DNA from: Serratia proteamaculans
Lineage (GTDB): Bacteria; Pseudomonadota; Gammaproteobacteria; Enterobacterales; Enterobacteriaceae
Reading direction: 5' to 3'
Length of the DNA stretch: 64,000 bases
Assembly (NCBI RefSeq): GCF_008830365.1
Contig: NZ_WBKI01000001.1
Span: 1,798,001 to 1,862,000, forward strand
In this document: in pieces, positions 17,951-26,485 of the stretch
How the letters are laid out: every line of letters begins with the position of its first letter
Position numbering within the stretch: the stretch's first letter is position 1
The notes under the pieces: generated by a model
Seen by the model: only the letters and a program-made list of their open reading frames with translations
Databases searched by the model: none
What the model was told of the DNA's origin: nothing
Made by a program: the position numbers and the translations under genes

Positions 17951-18940
17951 ATGCTCTACCAGGCTGATTCTTCGCGTTATCAAAGTATGGAATACCGCCG
18001 CTGCGGCCGTAGCGGCCTGAAACTGCCGGCTATTTCACTCGGCTTATGGCACAACTTTGGCGACACCACGCTGTATGACAATGCGCGCAAGCTGATCCAC
18101 TGCGCGTTCGATCGCGGTATTACCCACTTTGATCTGGCCAACAACTATGGTCCACCTCCTGGTTCTGCCGAGGAAAACTTCGGCCGTATTCTTAATGCGG
18201 ACCTGAAGCCCTGGCGTGATGAACTGATTATCTCCTCGAAGGCCGGTTACACCATGTGGCCAGGCCCTTACGGTGACTGGGGATCGAAAAAGTATCTGGT
18301 CGCCAGCCTGGATCAAAGCCTGCAACGCACGGGGCTGGAGTACGTGGACATTTTCTACCACCATCGTCCCGATCCGGATACGCCGCTGGAAGAAACCATG
18401 GGCGCACTGGATTTGCTGGTACGTCAGGGCAAGGCACTGTACGTCGGGTTGTCAAACTATCCGGCCGACCGCGCACGCGAAGCGTTCCGCATTCTGCAAA
18501 AACTCGGCACGCCTTGCGTGATCCATCAACCCAAATACTCGATGTTCGAACGCTGGGTTGAACCCGAGTTACTGGATACGCTGGAAGAGCACGGCGTAGG
18601 TTCCATTGCCTTCTCACCGCTGGCCGGCGGTCTGTTGACCGATCGCTATCTGCACGGTATTCCACAAGATTCGCGCGCCGCCAGCGGCAGTCAGTTCCTG
18701 CAGCCCGGTCAGCTCACCGACGATAAGTTGGAAAAAGTGCGTCGACTCAATGCGTTGGCACAACAGCGTGGGCAAAAGCTGTCGCAAATGGCGCTGGCCT
18801 GGGTATTACGTGGCGATCGCGTCACTTCGGTATTGATTGGTGCCAGCAAGACCAGTCAGATTGAAGATGCGGTAGGCATGCTGGCTAACCGCAGCTTCAG
18901 CGATGACGAAATTGCCCAGATCGAACAGATATTAGTGTAA
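17951..18940 (+). CDS. Aldo/keto reductase, YghZ-type (L-glyceraldehyde 3-phosphate reductase family)
   Basis: The 329-residue NADPH-dependent TIM barrel resembles E. coli YghZ (346). The tetrad is visible: Asp/Tyr in FDLANNYGPPPGSAEENFG (about residue 57-75), Lys in IISSKAGY, and the His region IFYHHRPDPDTP. The C-terminal cofactor segment is SVLIGASKTSQIED. YghZ detoxifies L-glyceraldehyde 3-phosphate and reduces methylglyoxal. The ATG at 17951 fits the homologous start and follows AAAAGGG. It is divergent from ipdC over about 250 bases in which I recognise no motif. Confidence 0.85.
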   Translation: MLYQADSSRYQSMEYRRCGRSGLKLPAISLGLWHNFGDTTLYDNARKLIHCAFDRGITHFDLANNYGPPPGSAEENFGRILNADLKPWRDELIISSKAGYTMWPGPYGDWGSKKYLVASLDQSLQRTGLEYVDIFYHHRPDPDTPLEETMGALDLLVRQGKALYVGLSNYPADRAREAFRILQKLGTPCVIHQPKYSMFERWVEPELLDTLEEHGVGSIAFSPLAGGLLTDRYLHGIPQDSRAASGSQFLQPGQLTDDKLEKVRRLNALAQQRGQKLSQMALAWVLRGDRVTSVLIGASKTSQIEDAVGMLANRSFSDDEIAQIEQILV

Positions 18941-19170
18941 TCGGTTACAGTTATCGCCGGATCCCACGCCGGCGATCGTCTATCTGCGCCAGACAAATCT
19001 TAAATCAGCTGCTCCACACCGCTTTTCAGAATCTCTCTAAGATTCAACCCTATCCCCACAGGCTAAGATGCCGCTATTGCAGGTAAAACTATAAGGCCAT
19101 TTTATAAACCGATGAACGCGTTTCATTACTTATAAAACCGGCCAACCCGCTGCGGCGGAAAGGAGAATTC

Positions 19171-19581
19171 ATGTTTAAGCCTCTGTTATTGGCCGCCCTG
19201 TTGGTGGTGTCAACGGTGCCTGTCATGCAGCAAGCCCAGGCGGACGGCCTCAGTATCGATCTGATGCCGGGCGTGTCATTACGTATCGGGGAGCAAGACA
19301 ACCGTGGCCGTTACTGGGACGGTTATGACTGGCGTGACCGCGACTGGTGGCAGGGCCATCAGGGCCGCTACCTGGGCGATCGCAACCGCCGGGGCTACAA
19401 CTGGGATGGTTATCGCTGGCGGGACAACGACTACTGGCGCAAAAATTATTACTATCATGAAGGCCGCTATCGCAAATACGATAAGCACTACTATAAGCAT
19501 CATGATAAACACCACTGGAAAGATCGTCGTCATGATGACCGCGATCACGGTCACCGTGGTCATGGCGACCACGACGACTGA
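19171..19581 (+). CDS. ypeC: YpeC-like DUF2502 secreted protein with a His/Asp-rich tail
   Basis: The 136-residue protein has a signal peptide (FKPLLLAALLVVSTVPVMQQAQA) and the family core SLRIGEQDNRGRYWDGYDWRDRDWW. A second copy of the repeat follows (NRRGYNWDGYRWRDNDYW). The last 40 residues are dominated by His, Asp, Lys and Arg. It sits beside mntH as in E. coli, where YpeC has 108 residues, so the tail is longer here. The composition suggests metal or surface binding, which is inference only. A strong AAAGGAGAA site precedes the ATG. Confidence 0.85.
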   Translation: MFKPLLLAALLVVSTVPVMQQAQADGLSIDLMPGVSLRIGEQDNRGRYWDGYDWRDRDWWQGHQGRYLGDRNRRGYNWDGYRWRDNDYWRKNYYYHEGRYRKYDKHYYKHHDKHHWKDRRHDDRDHGHRGHGDHDD

Positions 19582-19586
19582 CAGTA

Positions 19587-19611
19587 AAAGGCCGGCATGA
19601 TGCCGGCCTTT
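19587..19611. terminator. Bidirectional terminator between ypeC and mntH
   Basis: The perfect stem AAAGGCCGGCAT/ATGCCGGCCTTT serves both converging genes. Confidence 0.75.
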
Positions 19612-19625
19612 CATTTAACAGGTGC

Positions 19626-20858
19626 TCACAGCAGGCTGCTGACCAGCAAATAACCGTTCAGCCCCACCACTACCACCACGATCAGCTTACCCATCGTCTG
19701 TATGGTACGGCTGTTCACCATCTCACCCATCAACTCACGATTGCCAGTGAACGAGAGCAATGGCACCAGTGCCAGGGCAATCCCGAAACTCAGCAGCACC
19801 TGGCTCAGCACCAGAATGCGCGTAGCGTCCATCCCCAGCATAATCACGATAAATGACGGCAGCATGGTGACCACGCGGCGTACCCACAGCGGAATGTAAA
19901 AGCGCACGAATCCCTGCATCACCACCTGCCCCGCCAGCGTGCCCACCACGGTAGAAGACAGCCCGGCAGCCACCAGGCTCAGCCCGAAAATGGTCGCTGC
20001 CGCCTGACCCAGCAAAGGTTGCAGCGTCAGATAAGCCTGGTCGAGATCGGTGACGCCACTATGTCCATTAAAATGGAAGGCCGCGGCGGCGGTGGCCATC
20101 ATCGCCAAATTAACAAACCCGGCGATAGTCATGGCAATGGCGACATCGAACTTGGTAGCGGCATAGCGATCGGCCTTTGAATTCTCGCCAGCGGCCTGGG
20201 TTAACGACGAATGCAGATAAATCACGTGCGGCATAATGGTGGCGCCCAGTACGCCCGCAGCCAGAAACACCGCATCGCCGTTCGGCAAATCCGGCAGCGC
20301 CATACCTTTTAACAACGGTCCCAACTGCGGCTGGGAGAACACCAGCTCCACCATATAAGCCAGGGCGACAAACAGCAGCAGGCTGCCAATCACCCATTCC
20401 AGCGGTTTTTGCCCGCGTTTTTGCAGCATCAGGATCAGGAAGGTGGCAATACCGGTCAGGATCGCCCCTTCCAGCAGCGTTACGCCCAACAGCAGTTTGA
20501 AACCGATAGCCGCGCCAATAAACTCGGCCAGATCGGTCGCCATCGCAATGATTTCTGCCTGCACCCAATAGGCCCAGACCGCTGGGCGTGGAAAACGATC
20601 GCGAATGTGCTCCGCCAGGTTTTTACCGGTGGCAATGCCCAGTTTGGCGGACAACAGCTGGATAAGCATCGCCATCACATTGGCCCACACCACCACCCAC
20701 AGCAGGGTATAGCCAAAAGAAGCCCCTGACTGGATATTGGTGGCGAAATTGCCGGGATCGATATAGCCGATAGCCGCGATAAATGCGGGCCCCATCAGGG
20801 AGAGTTTGATCTTTCTGGATGGGCGCTGAGTGGTCTCTACCACGCGACTGTTCAGCAT
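19626..20858 (-). CDS. mntH: Proton-coupled manganese/iron transporter MntH (Nramp)
   Basis: The 410-residue inner-membrane Nramp transporter has eleven spans (E. coli 412). Metal-binding motifs are present: DPGNFATNI in span 1 (Asp and Asn ligands, about residue 34) and [10 protein letters not shown] in span 6 (Met and His, about residue 208). The protein imports Mn(II), and Fe(II) less well, with protons. A Fur box matching the 19-base consensus at 16 positions lies 42-60 bases upstream, so iron repression is likely. I did not recognise a convincing MntR or OxyR site. Confidence 0.95.
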   Translation of the reverse strand: MLNSRVVETTQRPSRKIKLSLMGPAFIAAIGYIDPGNFATNIQSGASFGYTLLWVVVWANVMAMLIQLLSAKLGIATGKNLAEHIRDRFPRPAVWAYWVQAEIIAMATDLAEFIGAAIGFKLLLGVTLLEGAILTGIATFLILMLQKRGQKPLEWVIGSLLLFVALAYMVELVFSQPQLGPLLKGMALPDLPNGDAVFLAAGVLGATIMPHVIYLHSSLTQAAGENSKADRYAATKFDVAIAMTIAGFVNLAMMATAAAAFHFNGHSGVTDLDQAYLTLQPLLGQAAATIFGLSLVAAGLSSTVVGTLAGQVVMQGFVRFYIPLWVRRVVTMLPSFIVIMLGMDATRILVLSQVLLSFGIALALVPLLSFTGNRELMGEMVNSRTIQTMGKLIVVVVVGLNGYLLVSSLL

Positions 20859-20899
20859 GCTCTGAACCCTTACTTCTATTAAGCCTGAGGTTATTTTAT

Positions 20900-20918
20900 G
20901 TAAATGATAATAATTATC
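20900..20918. promoter_or_regulatory. Strong Fur box upstream of mntH
   Basis: It matches the consensus GATAATGATAATCATTATC at 16 of 19 positions, with the core AATGATAAT then ATTATC. It is the best Fur site in the window, better than those of the enterobactin genes. Confidence 0.8.
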
Positions 20919-21044
20919 AAGTGCATTTAGAGCGGTAATACTTATCTCTGCGATAGAGAAAAACCACGGGTTTAACGAAAGGTTTAGCGGGTAGATGGAT
21001 ATTTTCCGTACTCTGCCGAGCCTGATTCAGAGCACAATCGGTCT

Positions 21045-21050
21045 TATAAT
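21045..21050 (+). promoter_or_regulatory. Possible -10 element of nupC
   Basis: A perfect TATAAT lies in the 378-base mntH-nupC gap without a clear -35, 187 bases before nupC. I found no convincing CRP or CytR site there. The stretch is AT-rich and holds no gene. Confidence 0.25.
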
Positions 21051-21236
21051 GGAATTAGCACAGGAATAGGAATTTCATATGGCTTCATTAAGCTATTGAT
21101 TTTTTATGCTTTACCGTACTAATTTAAGATATATCCCACTATGACTTTCCATATTTGCAATAGACCTCTCGTTTTTAAACGTGGCGTTACATAAAATGAC
21201 ATCCGAAATTCAGCCTGCCTCAAGTTTGGAGCAAAC

Positions 21237-22424
21237 ATGTCCCATATTGCGCACTTTGCGTTGGCGTTAGTGGTGGTTGCGGTTCTGGCACTGTTAGTGT
21301 GCCGCGATCGTAAAAGCATCCGCATTCGCTACGTTATACAACTGTTGGTTATTGAAGTACTGCTGGCCTATTTCTTCCTGCATTCGGAAGCGGGTTTAGG
21401 CTTTGTAAAAGGATTCGCAGCGCTGTTTGACAAGCTGCTCGGGTTTGCTGGGCAAGGGACTGAATTTGTATTCGGCGGTATGGGTGATAAAGGTCTGGCC
21501 TTCTTCTTCCTGAAGGTACTGTGCCCGATCGTCTTCATCTCTGCGCTGATCGGTATTCTGCAATACATTAAAGTACTGCCGTTTATCATCCGCATTATTG
21601 GTACCGTGCTGTCAAAAGTAAACGGTATGGGCAAGCTGGAATCCTTCAACGCCGTCAGCTCGCTGATCCTGGGCCAGTCTGAAAACTTCATTGCCTATAA
21701 AGATATTCTGGGCAAGATGTCAGAAAAGCGCATGTACACCATGGCAGCAACCGCGATGTCTACGGTTTCCATGTCCATCGTCGGTGCTTACATGACCATG
21801 TTGGATGCCAAGTTTGTGGTCGCCGCGCTGGTACTGAACATGTTCAGCACCTTTATCGTGCTGTCATTGGTCAATCCGTATGACACCAGTAAAGAAGAAG
21901 AACTGCATCTGGGTAATCTGCACGAAGGCCAGAGCTTCTTCGAAATGTTGGGTGAATACATTCTGGCTGGTTTTAAGGTAGCCATTATCGTTGCTGCGAT
22001 GCTGATTGGCTTTATCGCCCTGATCGCCGCGCTCAACGGCCTGTTCAGCGCCATCTTCGGCCTGAGCTTCCAGGAAATCCTGGGCTACTTCTTCTATCCA
22101 TTCGCCTGGATTATGGGTATTCCTAAGCACGAAGCGTTGCAGGTAGGCAGCATCATGGCGACCAAACTGGTTTCCAACGAATTCGTGGCAATGATGGAAC
22201 TGCAGAAAATCTCTGCTGAACTCTCTCCTCGCAGCATGGGGATCCTGTCGGTGTTCCTGGTTTCCTTCGCCAACTTCTCTTCCATCGGTATCGTTGCCGG
22301 TGCGATTAAAGGGCTGAACGAGCATCAGGGCAACGTGGTGTCCCGCTTTGGTCTGAAGCTGGTATACGGTTCTACGCTGGTCAGCATCCTGTCTGCGTCC
22401 ATCGCAGGCCTGGTTCTGGGCTAA
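21237..22424 (+). CDS. nupC: Nucleoside:proton symporter NupC
   Basis: This concentrative nucleoside transporter has 395 residues (E. coli 400) and imports nucleosides other than guanosine with protons. The family motif [15 protein letters not shown] is at about residue 140. [17 protein letters not shown] and [12 protein letters not shown] complete the CNT pattern of the C-terminal half. It is divergent from mntH as in E. coli. The start ATG at 21237 has a weak ribosome site, but the N-terminus matches the homologue. A terminator follows 20 bases after the stop. Confidence 0.95.
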   Translation: MSHIAHFALALVVVAVLALLVCRDRKSIRIRYVIQLLVIEVLLAYFFLHSEAGLGFVKGFAALFDKLLGFAGQGTEFVFGGMGDKGLAFFFLKVLCPIVFISALIGILQYIKVLPFIIRIIGTVLSKVNGMGKLESFNAVSSLILGQSENFIAYKDILGKMSEKRMYTMAATAMSTVSMSIVGAYMTMLDAKFVVAALVLNMFSTFIVLSLVNPYDTSKEEELHLGNLHEGQSFFEMLGEYILAGFKVAIIVAAMLIGFIALIAALNGLFSAIFGLSFQEILGYFFYPFAWIMGIPKHEALQVGSIMATKLVSNEFVAMMELQKISAELSPRSMGILSVFLVSFANFSSIGIVAGAIKGLNEHQGNVVSRFGLKLVYGSTLVSILSASIAGLVLG

Positions 22425-22444
22425 GCCGAAACCTCAGTGAGACA

Positions 22445-22468
22445 AAGGTCGCTTCGGCGGCCTTTTTT
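22445..22468 (+). terminator. Terminator of nupC
   Basis: The hairpin AAGGTCGC-TTCG-GCGGCCTT has a stable UUCG loop and is followed by a run of six T. Confidence 0.75.
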
Positions 22469-22515
22469 AATGCCTGTAATTCGGTGTTCGGGATGGAGGA
22501 GGAAAGACAGAAAGC

Positions 22516-22542
22516 AAAAAGCCGACCCTGAGGTCGGCTTTT
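22516..22542 (-). terminator. Terminator of the tRNA-Ala operon
   Basis: The stem AAAAGCCGACC/GGTCGGCTTTT lies just past the tRNA-Ala genes with a T run on the minus strand. Confidence 0.7.
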
Positions 22543-22549
22543 CAAATGG

Positions 22550-22625
<76 letters not shown>

Positions 22626-22685
22626 ACAAAAGTGGTACGCTTTAACCGGCGTTACGGTATTCCCCAACCCCTCTGAGATAAGGGT

Positions 22686-22761
<76 letters not shown>

Positions 22762-22795
22762 AATCCACAATCACAAAATCCTGTGAACGGGGCGC

Positions 22796-22824
22796 ATAAT
22801 ATGAAACCCCTGAAACACTGTCAA
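22796..22824 (-). promoter_or_regulatory. Promoter of the tRNA-Ala operon
   Basis: On the minus strand TTGACA and TATTAT are separated by 17 bases. A GC-rich discriminator (GCGCCCC) follows, typical of stable-RNA promoters under stringent control. The rest of the 307-base gap 22762-23068 is AT-rich leader of the next gene. Confidence 0.85.
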
Positions 22825-23068
22825 CGGCTAAATTGAATTACTCGATTAAGCGCTGAAAAAGCCGCCAAATCAGCGCGTTTCACGCTAAAAAATCGCCAGG
22901 ACGGGTAAAAATCAGCCATTACCCTGGTCATCTCACAAAACGCAAAAAACCTTATCTATTGTGTTGATTTTTATTTAATGGAATGTTAGCGAAATACGCT
23001 TGAGTCATCATCCCCACAGGCATAGACTGCCCGCGTCGTAAAATCCACAACTATAAACCGAGTCAGTT

Positions 23069-23854
23069 ATGTCGTTGCATTCACCAAAAGAAATCGCTGC
23101 GTTAGCCATTCAGGCCGGCGTAAACAAAAGCCAGGCGTCACTCGCCAATCTGCTCATTCTGGGCTTTCTCGCCGGTGCCTTTATCGCTACCGGCTTCCTG
23201 CTGGATATCCATGTGATCGGCACCCTGCCGGCCGAATGGGGCTCGTTTGGGGCATTACTGGGCGCCGCCGTGTTCCCGATCGGTCTGATCCTGACAATTC
23301 TGGCCGGAGGAGAGTTACTGACCGGTAATATGATGACTCTGCCGATGGCCTGGTTTGCCCGCCAAATATCGCTGTTTGCCATTCTGCGCAACTGGTTCTG
23401 GGTCACTCTGGCCAACCTGGTCGGCAGCGTGGCCGTTGCCTATTTCTTTGGCCACCTGCTTGGCATGACAGAAGGGGCATTCCTGCACAAAACCTTGTCC
23501 ATCGCGCAAGCCAAAGTGGATGCTGACTTCCTGCACGCATTTATTTCCGGCGTCGGCTGTAATTGGCTGGTGTGTCTGGCGGTGTGGCTGGCCTTTGCCA
23601 GCAAAGACGTGCCGGGAAAAGTGATTGGCATGTGGTTCCCGGTGATGGCTTTCGTCGCTATCGGTTTCCAGCACGTGGTGGCGAACATGTTCATTATCCC
23701 GGCGGCCATCTTTGCCGGTGGCATGAGCTGGAGCCAGTATCTGCCCAACTTCACCGCCGTGTTTCTCGGTAACGCATTGGGCGGCGCAGGCTTCGTCGGC
23801 CTGATGTATTTTCTCGCCTACCGCCCCGCCGTTCCGGCCAGCGAACAGGCCTGA
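23069..23854 (+). CDS. Formate/nitrite transporter (FNT) family channel
   Basis: The 261-residue inner-membrane protein has six spans and the FNT fold (pentameric anion channels such as FocA and NirC). Family segments are LLTGNMMTLPMAW (about residue 85), SGVGCNWLVCLAVWLA (about residue 160) and GFQHVVANMFIIPAAI (about residue 200). The last contains the central pore His and the usual glutamate-equivalent position as Gln. Which anion it carries (formate, nitrite or other) cannot be told. It stands alone, ending at a shared terminator with convergent gltX. E. coli has no such gene at this place. Confidence 0.85.
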   Translation: MSLHSPKEIAALAIQAGVNKSQASLANLLILGFLAGAFIATGFLLDIHVIGTLPAEWGSFGALLGAAVFPIGLILTILAGGELLTGNMMTLPMAWFARQISLFAILRNWFWVTLANLVGSVAVAYFFGHLLGMTEGAFLHKTLSIAQAKVDADFLHAFISGVGCNWLVCLAVWLAFASKDVPGKVIGMWFPVMAFVAIGFQHVVANMFIIPAAIFAGGMSWSQYLPNFTAVFLGNALGGAGFVGLMYFLAYRPAVPASEQA

Positions 23855-23865
23855 TCAACACCGAT

Positions 23866-23899
23866 AAAAAAGCCCCGGGATTGCTCCACGGGGCTTTTT
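23866..23899. terminator. Bidirectional terminator between the FNT gene and gltX
   Basis: The stem AAAAAAGCCCCG/CGGGGCTTTTT around an 11-base loop has T runs both ways. Confidence 0.75.
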
Positions 23900-23926
23900 C
23901 ATTCACAGACTGGGAAACTATCAGCC

Positions 23927-25336
23927 TTAAGCTTCACGCCCGGCAATGAAAGCCAGCGCCAGGTCGATGCGCTGCAGAGAACGTTTCTGACCAATAGCAT
24001 GAACGGTAACATCCATACCCGGTGACTGACCGGCACCGGTCACCGCTACGCGCAGCGGCATGCCGACCTTGCCCATACCTACACCCAGCTCATCAGCCGT
24101 GCCCTGAATGGCGTCATGCACGTTTTCCGGGGTCCAGGCAGTGATAGCAGCCAGTTTGGCACGTACTGCCTCCAGCGGCTGGCGTGCAACCGGACGCAGG
24201 TGTTTCTTGGCAGCATCAGCGTCGAACTCGCTGAAATCTTCGTAGAAGTAACGGCAGGACTCGGCCATTTCCTTCAGCGTTTTGCAGCGCTCGCCCAGCA
24301 GCTTAACAATATCTTTCAGCTCAGGACCATTGCGGGTTTCAATACCCAGTTGCTCAACATGCCACGCCAGGTGCACCGCCACTTCTTCGGCAGGCATATG
24401 GTTAATGTAGTGGTGGTTGAGCCACTGCAGCTTCTCAGTATTGAAGGCGCTGGCAGATTTGTTGATCGCTTCCAGAGTAAAGAACTCTTTCATCTCATCA
24501 ATAGAGAAGATTTCCTGATCGCCATGGGACCAACCCAGACGCACCAGATAGTTCAGCAGCGCCTGCGGCAGATAGCCGTCATCGCGATACTGCATTACGC
24601 CTACTGCACCGTGGCGTTTCGACAGTTTTTTGCCGTCGTCACCGAGGATCATCGAAACGTGCGCGTATTCCGGTACTGACGCGCCCAGCGCTTTCAGAAT
24701 GTTGATCTGACGCGGGGTGTTGTTGATGTGGTCTTCGCCGCGGATCACGTGGGTGATTTCCATATCCCAGTCATCCACCACTACGCAGAAGTTATAGGTC
24801 GGTGAACCGTCGGTACGGCGAATGATCAGGTCATCCAGCTCCTGGTTGCTGAATTCGATCGGGCCACGGATCTTGTCATCGAAGATAACCGAGCCTTCCT
24901 GCGGGTTACGGAAACGCACCACGTAGGGTTCGTCGTCGGTATGGCTGCACTGGCTGTCACGGCAATGACCGTCGTAACGTGGTTTTTCACCGTTTTCCAT
25001 CTGCGTTTCACGCAGCGCTTCCAGACGTTCCTTCGAGCAATAGCATTTATAGGCGGTATTCTGCACCAGCATGTCGTCAATCACCGCGTTATAGCGGTCA
25101 AAACGCTTGGTCTGGAAGTACGGGCCTTCGTTCCAATCCAGGTTTAACCAGTTCATGCCATCCATAATTGCGTCAATAGCGTCCTGGGTTGAACGTTCCA
25201 GATCGGTATCTTCGATACGCAGAACGAACTCACCGCCCATATGGCGGGTGAACAACCAGGAGTAAAGCGCAGTACGGGCGCCACCGACGTGAAGATAGCC
25301 GGTTGGGCTCGGTGCAAAACGGGTTTTGATTTTCAT
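23927..25336 (-). CDS. gltX: Glutamate-tRNA ligase
   Basis: This class I aminoacyl-tRNA synthetase has 469 residues (E. coli 471) and charges tRNA-Glu. The HIGH-equivalent is in [19 protein letters not shown] at residues 9-27. The KMSKS-equivalent is in [12 protein letters not shown] at about residue 238. Zinc-site cysteines are in CYCSKER and GHCRDSQC. The ATG at 25336 matches the homologous start ([13 protein letters not shown]), and eight upstream in-frame codons are unlikely to be translated. It is flanked by tRNA operons on both sides as in E. coli. The 292 bases upstream contain the tRNA-Val promoter. Confidence 0.97.
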   Translation of the reverse strand: MKIKTRFAPSPTGYLHVGGARTALYSWLFTRHMGGEFVLRIEDTDLERSTQDAIDAIMDGMNWLNLDWNEGPYFQTKRFDRYNAVIDDMLVQNTAYKCYCSKERLEALRETQMENGEKPRYDGHCRDSQCSHTDDEPYVVRFRNPQEGSVIFDDKIRGPIEFSNQELDDLIIRRTDGSPTYNFCVVVDDWDMEITHVIRGEDHINNTPRQINILKALGASVPEYAHVSMILGDDGKKLSKRHGAVGVMQYRDDGYLPQALLNYLVRLGWSHGDQEIFSIDEMKEFFTLEAINKSASAFNTEKLQWLNHHYINHMPAEEVAVHLAWHVEQLGIETRNGPELKDIVKLLGERCKTLKEMAESCRYFYEDFSEFDADAAKKHLRPVARQPLEAVRAKLAAITAWTPENVHDAIQGTADELGVGMGKVGMPLRVAVTGAGQSPGMDVTVHAIGQKRSLQRIDLALAFIAGREA

Positions 25337-25583
25337 TGGGTTCACTGCCTTATTACGCAACGCGTGTCGGCGGTTGCCGACGATTGCTCGGAATTTAAAA
25401 AAGTGGGCAACATTGTACCACCACGCGCTAATTCCTCAACGCTGACACGATATTGCTGCCCCTGATTTCGTTATCTCTGCGGCAGGTTTCGCATAACAAT
25501 GTGCAAAGATCCGTCATTGCGGGCGATAAATATCGCATCCTGTTTAAATTTGCGGCGAACGATTGAAATCATTTTAAAAACCG

Positions 25584-25611
25584 TTGACTCACTTTCAACT
25601 ATCCCTATAAT
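25584..25611 (+). promoter_or_regulatory. Promoter of the tRNA-Val/Lys operon
   Basis: TTGACT and TATAAT are separated by 16 bases and followed by GCGAC, 18 bases before the first tRNA. Confidence 0.8.
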
Positions 25612-25628
25612 GCGACTCCAACAAGACG

Positions 25629-25704
25629 GGGCGATTAGCTCAGTTGGTAGAGCATCTCCTTTACACGGAGGGGGTCGGCGGTTCGAGCCCGTCATCGCCC
25701 ACCA
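25629..25704 (+). tRNA. valU: tRNA-Val(TAC), copy 1
   Basis: The 76-base gene has encoded CCA and anticodon TAC in the loop TTTACAC. It differs from the next two copies by a compensated acceptor pair (GGGCGAT with ATCGCCC instead of GGGTGAT with ATCACCC). Confidence 0.95.
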
Positions 25705-25744
25705 TCTTGTTGAGCAGTAAAGCAGTAAGAAATGAGAAGAATGA

Positions 25745-25820
25745 GGGTGATTAGCTCAGTTGGTAGAGCATCTCCTTTACACGGAGGGGGTCGGCGGTTC
25801 GAGCCCGTCATCACCCACCA
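25745..25820 (+). tRNA. valX: tRNA-Val(TAC), copy 2
   Basis: The 76-base gene has anticodon TAC and acceptor GGGTGAT/ATCACCC. It is identical to copy 3. Confidence 0.95.
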
Positions 25821-25859
25821 CTCATTCTCTTGTTTGGCAGTACCCGGAAGTTCTGAAGT

Positions 25860-25935
25860 GGGTGATTAGCTCAGTTGGTAGAGCATCTCCTTTACACGGA
25901 GGGGGTCGGCGGTTCGAGCCCGTCATCACCCACCA
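25860..25935 (+). tRNA. valY: tRNA-Val(TAC), copy 3
   Basis: The 76-base gene is identical to copy 2. It is followed after 7 bases by tRNA-Lys. Confidence 0.95.
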
Positions 25936-25942
25936 CTTCTGC

Positions 25943-26018
25943 GGGTCGTTAGCTCAGTTGGTAGAGCAGTTGACTTTTAATCAATTGGTCGCAGGTTCGA
26001 ATCCCGCACGACCCACCA
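25943..26018 (+). tRNA. lysV: tRNA-Lys(TTT)
   Basis: The 76-base gene has encoded CCA and anticodon TTT in the loop CTTTTAA. It is the last gene of the operon. Its last 19 bases plus the terminator are duplicated 202 bases downstream. Confidence 0.95.
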
Positions 26019-26057
26019 CTACAGAAAAAGCGCCTTTTGGCGCTTTTTTCGCATCTG
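26000..26057 (+). repeat. Direct repeat copy 1: 3' end of lysV plus its terminator
   Basis: A 58-base block comprising the T-arm/acceptor end of tRNA-Lys, CCA and the terminator hairpin (26025-26049, stem AAAAAGCGCC/GGCGCTTTTT). An identical copy starts at 26202. This is the shape of an att site left by a tRNA-targeting integrase. Confidence 0.85.
26025..26049 (+). terminator. Terminator of the tRNA-Val/Lys operon
   Basis: The stem AAAAAGCGCC/GGCGCTTTTT with a TTTT loop lies directly after lysV. An identical copy lies at 26227-26251. Confidence 0.85.
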
Positions 26058-26201
26058 CAGCACAGTAATCATCTCAAACGCCTTTCTAACATAGTGCAGA
26101 GTGTCGTGCTGGATGAGAACCTGTGCAGGTTCGACAAAATTGCCCCGCCAATTTTGAACAGCGCTTGCGCTGGCCCGAAGGGTGAGGCCAAAGGCCGAAT
26201 T
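26058..26201. other. 144-base spacer between the tRNA-Lys repeats, with three palindromes
   Basis: No gene is seen. It contains three consecutive near-perfect palindromes: 26117-26132 (GAACCTG-TG-CAGGTTC), 26136-26155 (AAAATTG and CAATTTT arms) and 26159-26172 (CAGCGC-TT-GCGCTG). If transcribed past the first terminator it would fold into three hairpins in series. Confidence 0.5.
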
Positions 26202-26259
26202 AATCCCGCACGACCCACCACTACAGAAAAAGCGCCTTTTGGCGCTTTTTTCGCATCTG
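26202..26259 (+). repeat. Direct repeat copy 2: tRNA-Lys end and terminator without the tRNA body
   Basis: It is identical over 58 bases to 26000-26057, but the bases upstream are unrelated to tRNA, so this is a partial copy. Between it and the ERIC element (26260-26356) I see nothing else. Confidence 0.85.
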
Positions 26260-26356
26260 ACGTCCGGAACAATTCAAAACCCCTATAACCTTCCCTTGCG
26301 ACGCCAATAAAAAAGGCAATGCAAGCAGCGCCTTATGGTCATAATAACAAATAGTC

Positions 26357-26484
<128 letters not shown>

Positions 26485-26485
<1 letters not shown>

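Noticed and set aside
20941-20965. MntR operator (TCTCT-GCGAT-AGAGA) upstream of mntH
   Set aside because: It is an inverted repeat but does not resemble the known enterobacterial MntR site closely enough to assign.
22955-22985. FNR site upstream of the formate/nitrite transporter (TTGAT-TTTT-ATTTA)
   Set aside because: Only the left half matches. The right half has too many mismatches in an AT-rich stretch.
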